In this document: positions 4,986 through 7,311 of the stretch, piece after piece
Layout of the letters: every line of letters begins with the position of its first letter
How positions within the stretch are numbered: the first letter of the stretch is position 1
From: Chloroflexota bacterium
Lineage (GTDB): Bacteria > Chloroflexota > Limnocylindria > Limnocylindrales > CSP1-4
DNA length: 7,311 bases
Direction of reading: 5' to 3'
Assembly (NCBI GenBank): GCA_004298915.1
Contig: SCTE01000388.1
Span: 1 to 7,311 of the forward strand
Program-made: the position numbers and the translations under genes
The notes under the pieces: generated by a model
Databases searched by the model: none
The model's input: only the letters and a program-made list of their open reading frames with translations
What the model was told of the DNA's origin: nothing

Positions 4986-6916
4986 TGTTCCGACTGCCGC
5001 TGGCCCGGCCGAAGCTCGCTCGTCCCGCATGGCGCTGGACCCGTTCCGTCGGGTCTTCGTTCGAGGTACCCGAGGATCCCCGCCGGCTCATCGAGGGGCC
5101 ACTGGATCCCGATCTCGAGCGTGTCCGGATCGGGCTTCGGCCACATCGACGCCGACTCTGGGTGCGCCGGATCGTCCGTCGAGCCTGGATCGTCCTGGTC
5201 GCGACCGTCGCCCTCGAGCTCCTCGTCGTCCTCGCCGGGCGGATCTGGCCGATCGAGGGGATCGCCGCCGTCGCGGCGACGGTGCCGATCGTCATGCTCG
5301 TCGTCCTTGCAATCGCTGCCGCGCGCGCACGCCCGAGCCTTGGCGAAGCCGCCCTCGCGGTCGATCGCGAGGCTCGCCTCGGCGACCGGCTCGCGACGAC
5401 CCTGGCGCTGGGGGGCACCGTTCCCGAGGCCGCCGGACCGCCGACGGCCGAGGACGAGGCCGATCTCGCGAACGGCGACGCCGATCTCGGCGATCACGCG
5501 GAGCGGCGGCGGTTTGTGCGGCGCCAGCGCCGCGACGCGCTGGCGAGCCTGCGCCTGGTACCGGCGAACCTGTTCAAGCCGCGGATGTCGAACCGGCCGG
5601 CCGTCGCCATCCTGGCGCTCTCGCTGGCCCTCGTGCCCGCCATCTTCCTGCCCAACCCCCAGACCGCGGTCATCGCCCAGAACCGGGCTGTGCGTGAACA
5701 GGCGACCGCCCAGGCCGAGAAGCTCGACCGACTCGCCGATCAGCTGGCGAGCAAGGGCCTCACCCCGAACGACCCGCGGGCGCAACTGGCGAAGGAGCTG
5801 CGCGACCTCGCCAAGCAGCTCCGTGACCACCCGAATGACCTGACCGCCAACCTCGCGAAGCTCGGAGCGGTCGAGGCCTCGCTTCGATCCCAGCTCAACC
5901 CCGCGAACGAGCAGCGCGCCGCAGCCCTTGCCTCCCTGAGCCGCGGCCTGTCGCAGACGGCGACGGGCAACCAGAAGGCCAATCCCGAGGGCGATTCGAA
6001 GCAGGCGTCAGACGACCTGAAGGATCTCGGCAAGAATCTCGACTCGATGACCGATGCCCAGAAGCAGGACCTCGCCCGGCAGCTCTCGGAGCTCCAGGGC
6101 ACGGCCAGCCAGGCCGGCGGCGCATCTGCCCAGGCCCTCCGCGATGCGGCCCAGAGCCTCGCCCAGGGGGACACCGCCGGAGCCAGGTCCGCCCTCGACC
6201 GACTGTCGGAGACACTCGGGGATGCGCAGAACGGGATCGCCCAGAACCGTGACCTGACGGGCGCGGCGAACCAGCTGCAGGACAGCCGTCGCGACCTGGC
6301 GAACGCCGGCCAGACCGGCCAGCCCGGCAACAACGGGCAAACCGGCCAGGGCGGCCAGAATGGGCAACCTGGCAGCAGTGGCCAGCCGGGCGGTCAGGGC
6401 CAAGGTCAAGGTCAGGGCCAGGGCCAAGGCCAGGGGCAGGGCCAGGGCCAGGGGCAGGGCCAGGGCCAGGGCCAGGGGCAAGGTCAAGGCCAGGGCCAGG
6501 GCCAGGGTCAGGGGCAAGGTCAAGGCCAGGGCCAGGGCAGCGGGTCGATCGGCGGGGGCGGGTCGAACGCGAACTATCTCGGCTCCGGGACGGGCGGCAA
6601 TGGCCGCCCCGGTGGTCCCGTCAATCCCAATCGGCCATCCACCCTCGGCAACGACCTGAGCAGCGTGTTCGCGCCATTCGGGCGCATCGGGAAGCCGGGC
6701 GATCCCTCGTACATCTCGGGATCGGGCGGCTCCGGGCAGACGACCCAGGGCAACCAGCAGGGACCGGGCACGGACCCAGGTTCGTACGTTCCGTACTCCC
6801 AGGTCTTCTCCGACTTCTACCAGTACGCGCTGACATCGCTTGACCGCGGTTACGTGCCGTTGTCGGTCAAGGACTACGTTCGCGACTACTTCAGCTCCCT
6901 CGAACCCCGCCAGTAG
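4985..6916 (+). CDS. Three-TM coiled-coil protein with (Gln-Gly)24 tract, DUF4175-like architecture
   Basis: This 643-residue protein has no established function. A basic N-terminus (HRRRLWVRRIVRR, 54-66) precedes TM1 (67-85) and TM2 (93-113). A cytoplasmic stretch (114-203) includes LAVDREARLGDRLATTLAL (124-142), reminiscent of the post-TM segment of DUF4175/TIGR02302-type proteins. TM3 (204-222) follows. The remainder should be extracytoplasmic: Ala/Gln/Leu-rich, probably coiled-coil helices (233-440), a Gly/Gln/Asn linker (441-470), 24 uninterrupted Gln-Gly dipeptides (471-518), a Gly/Ser/Pro-rich region, and an ordered-looking tail VPYSQVFSDF...VKDYVRDYFSSLEP (602-641). There are no cysteines. 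TIGR02302-type proteins also combine N-terminal TM helices with a Gln/Gly-rich C-terminal part, but I see the likeness in layout rather than sequence identity. The gene overlaps the permease by one base and precedes moxR, so a role in the same envelope complex is inferred. Confidence 0.9.
   Translation: MFRLPLARPKLARPAWRWTRSVGSSFEVPEDPRRLIEGPLDPDLERVRIGLRPHRRRLWVRRIVRRAWIVLVATVALELLVVLAGRIWPIEGIAAVAATVPIVMLVVLAIAAARARPSLGEAALAVDREARLGDRLATTLALGGTVPEAAGPPTAEDEADLANGDADLGDHAERRRFVRRQRRDALASLRLVPANLFKPRMSNRPAVAILALSLALVPAIFLPNPQTAVIAQNRAVREQATAQAEKLDRLADQLASKGLTPNDPRAQLAKELRDLAKQLRDHPNDLTANLAKLGAVEASLRSQLNPANEQRAAALASLSRGLSQTATGNQKANPEGDSKQASDDLKDLGKNLDSMTDAQKQDLARQLSELQGTASQAGGASAQALRDAAQSLAQGDTAGARSALDRLSETLGDAQNGIAQNRDLTGAANQLQDSRRDLANAGQTGQPGNNGQTGQGGQNGQPGSSGQPGGQGQGQGQGQGQGQGQGQGQGQGQGQGQGQGQGQGQGQGQGQGQGQGQGSGSIGGGGSNANYLGSGTGGNGRPGGPVNPNRPSTLGNDLSSVFAPFGRIGKPGDPSYISGSGGSGQTTQGNQQGPGTDPGSYVPYSQVFSDFYQYALTSLDRGYVPLSVKDYVRDYFSSLEPRQ
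6395..6538 (+). repeat. In-frame hexanucleotide tandem repeat encoding (Gln-Gly)24
   Basis: There are exactly 24 tandem 6-base units of the form CA(A/G)GG(C/T/G), 144 bases with no interruption, each encoding Gln-Gly. Synonymous differences show internal duplication: the 30-base block of units 14-18 (6473-6502) is identical to units 20-24 (6509-6538), and an 18-base block of units 7-9 (6431-6448) is repeated as units 10-12 (6449-6466). Gain or loss of units would keep the reading frame. The plus strand carries many closely spaced GGG runs and could form G-quadruplexes. Confidence 0.97.
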
Positions 6917-6955
6917 CCGCGGCGCGGCAACCGACCGCTCCGCCCGGAGGCATGC
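6917..6955 (+). promoter_or_regulatory. Short intergenic spacer with moxR Shine-Dalgarno
   Basis: These 39 bases separate the coiled-coil gene from moxR. GGAGG at 6946-6950 lies five bases before the ATG at 6956 and decides that start over the out-of-frame ATG at 6952, which is only one base from it. CTCC (6938-6941) can pair with GGAG (6946-6949) across a four-base loop, a weak stem that would cover the ribosome site. No terminator-like stem with a T run and no promoter are visible, so readthrough from the upstream genes is likely. Confidence 0.65.
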
Positions 6956-7311
6956 ATGGAAACGACGATCGACGCAGGCACCACGCCGAGGCTCGCGCCC
7001 GAGGCCTTCGCCGAACGGGCGAGCGCCATCGAACGCGAGGTCGGCCGGGTCATCGTCGGCCAGCGTGAGCTGGTTCGGCAGACGGTGACGGCGCTCCTCG
7101 CCAACAGCCACGTGCTGCTGGAGGGCGTTCCGGGCCTCGGCAAGACGATGCTCGTCCGGACGATCGCCGACGTCATCGACTGCGCCTTCAATCGGATCCA
7201 GTTCACCCCCGACCTCATGCCCGCCGACATCACGGGCACGAACATCCTCATCGAGGAGGAGGGTCGGCGGATCTTCCGGTTCCAGCCCGGCCCGATCTTT
7301 GCCAACCTCGT
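6956..7311 (+). CDS. MoxR-family AAA+ ATPase, N-terminal fragment (runs off right edge)
   Basis: The first 118 codons of a MoxR-type AAA+ ATPase are present; family members are usually about 310-350 residues, so roughly two thirds is missing. The helical start (FAERASAIEREVGRVIVGQ, 18-36) is followed by VLLEGVPGLGKTMLVRTIA (53-71) with the Walker A motif GVPGLGKT at 57-64, then FNRIQFTPDLMPADITGTN (78-96), a stretch highly characteristic of MoxR proteins. Walker B, the sensors and the lid lie beyond the edge. MoxR ATPases are cytoplasmic chaperone-like machines, commonly encoded beside DUF58 and VWA-domain proteins and involved in metalloenzyme maturation or envelope/stress functions. The downstream neighbours are therefore likely DUF58 and VWA or transglutaminase genes, but they are not visible. 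Here moxR follows an ABC exporter and its accessory proteins. Family assignment is secure; the specific client is unknown. Confidence 0.95.
   Translation, partial: METTIDAGTTPRLAPEAFAERASAIEREVGRVIVGQRELVRQTVTALLANSHVLLEGVPGLGKTMLVRTIADVIDCAFNRIQFTPDLMPADITGTNILIEEEGRRIFRFQPGPIFANL

Noticed and set aside
3264..5830. Long minus-strand open frames (588 and 512 codons) opposite the ABC genes and the coiled-coil gene
   Set aside because: The plus-strand genes carry unmistakable ABC motifs and family features; the antisense products are charged low-complexity sequence with no motif.
6395..6538. The hexanucleotide repeat as a CRISPR-like or mobile-element repeat
   Set aside because: The units are contiguous 6-mers without spacers and stay in frame within an intact gene.
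6917..6955. A transcription terminator between the coiled-coil gene and moxR
   Set aside because: Only a four-base-pair stem is possible (6938-6949), with no following T run.
6008..7111. A 367-codon minus-strand frame with a long Ala-Leu/Thr-Leu/Pro-Leu repeat that looks like a membrane segment
   Set aside because: The hydrophobic repeat is simply the reverse complement of the Gln-Gly hexanucleotide tract, and the frame also runs antisense to the moxR start.

Overview
This is a GC-rich bacterial window with strongly GC-biased third codon positions, GTG as well as ATG starts, and tightly coupled genes. Gene content and protein style suggest a Chloroflexota-type bacterium (for example the Limnocylindria/Ellin6529 soil and freshwater lineages) or possibly an actinobacterium. 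No rRNA or marker gene is present to settle this.

Layout: (1) Bases 1-195, minus strand, hold the N-terminal 65 codons of a DUF1015-family protein that runs off the left edge. (2) Bases 196-394 form a divergent intergenic region expected to carry promoters in both directions. (3) From 395 to the right edge a single plus-strand run of five genes looks like one transcription unit: an exported and membrane-anchored beta-rich protein with a glutamine-amidotransferase-like segment (395-2875), an ABC-2 type ATPase (2872-3840), its membrane permease (3837-4985), a three-TM coiled-coil protein with a 24-unit Gln-Gly tract (4985-6916), and the start of a MoxR-type AAA+ ATPase (6956-end, truncated). 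Three of the four junctions overlap by 1-4 bases, so translation is probably coupled. The fourth is a 39-base gap with a clear Shine-Dalgarno and no convincing terminator.

How the genes may work together: the ATPase and permease should form a two-gene ABC-2 exporter. Predicted topology places the bulk of the first protein, a long permease loop containing all four permease cysteines, and the coiled-coil/Gln-Gly half of the fourth protein outside the membrane. MoxR ATPases usually work with DUF58/VWA proteins encoded next to them, which would lie beyond the right edge. The best reading is an uncharacterised cell-envelope system combining export, an extracytoplasmic scaffold and MoxR-type remodelling. 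It loosely resembles the Gld ABC module (ATPase, permease, amidotransferase-like auxiliary protein) joined to a MoxR operon. Its substrate cannot be read from the sequence. No RNA genes, CRISPR arrays, insertion sequences or mobile elements were seen.
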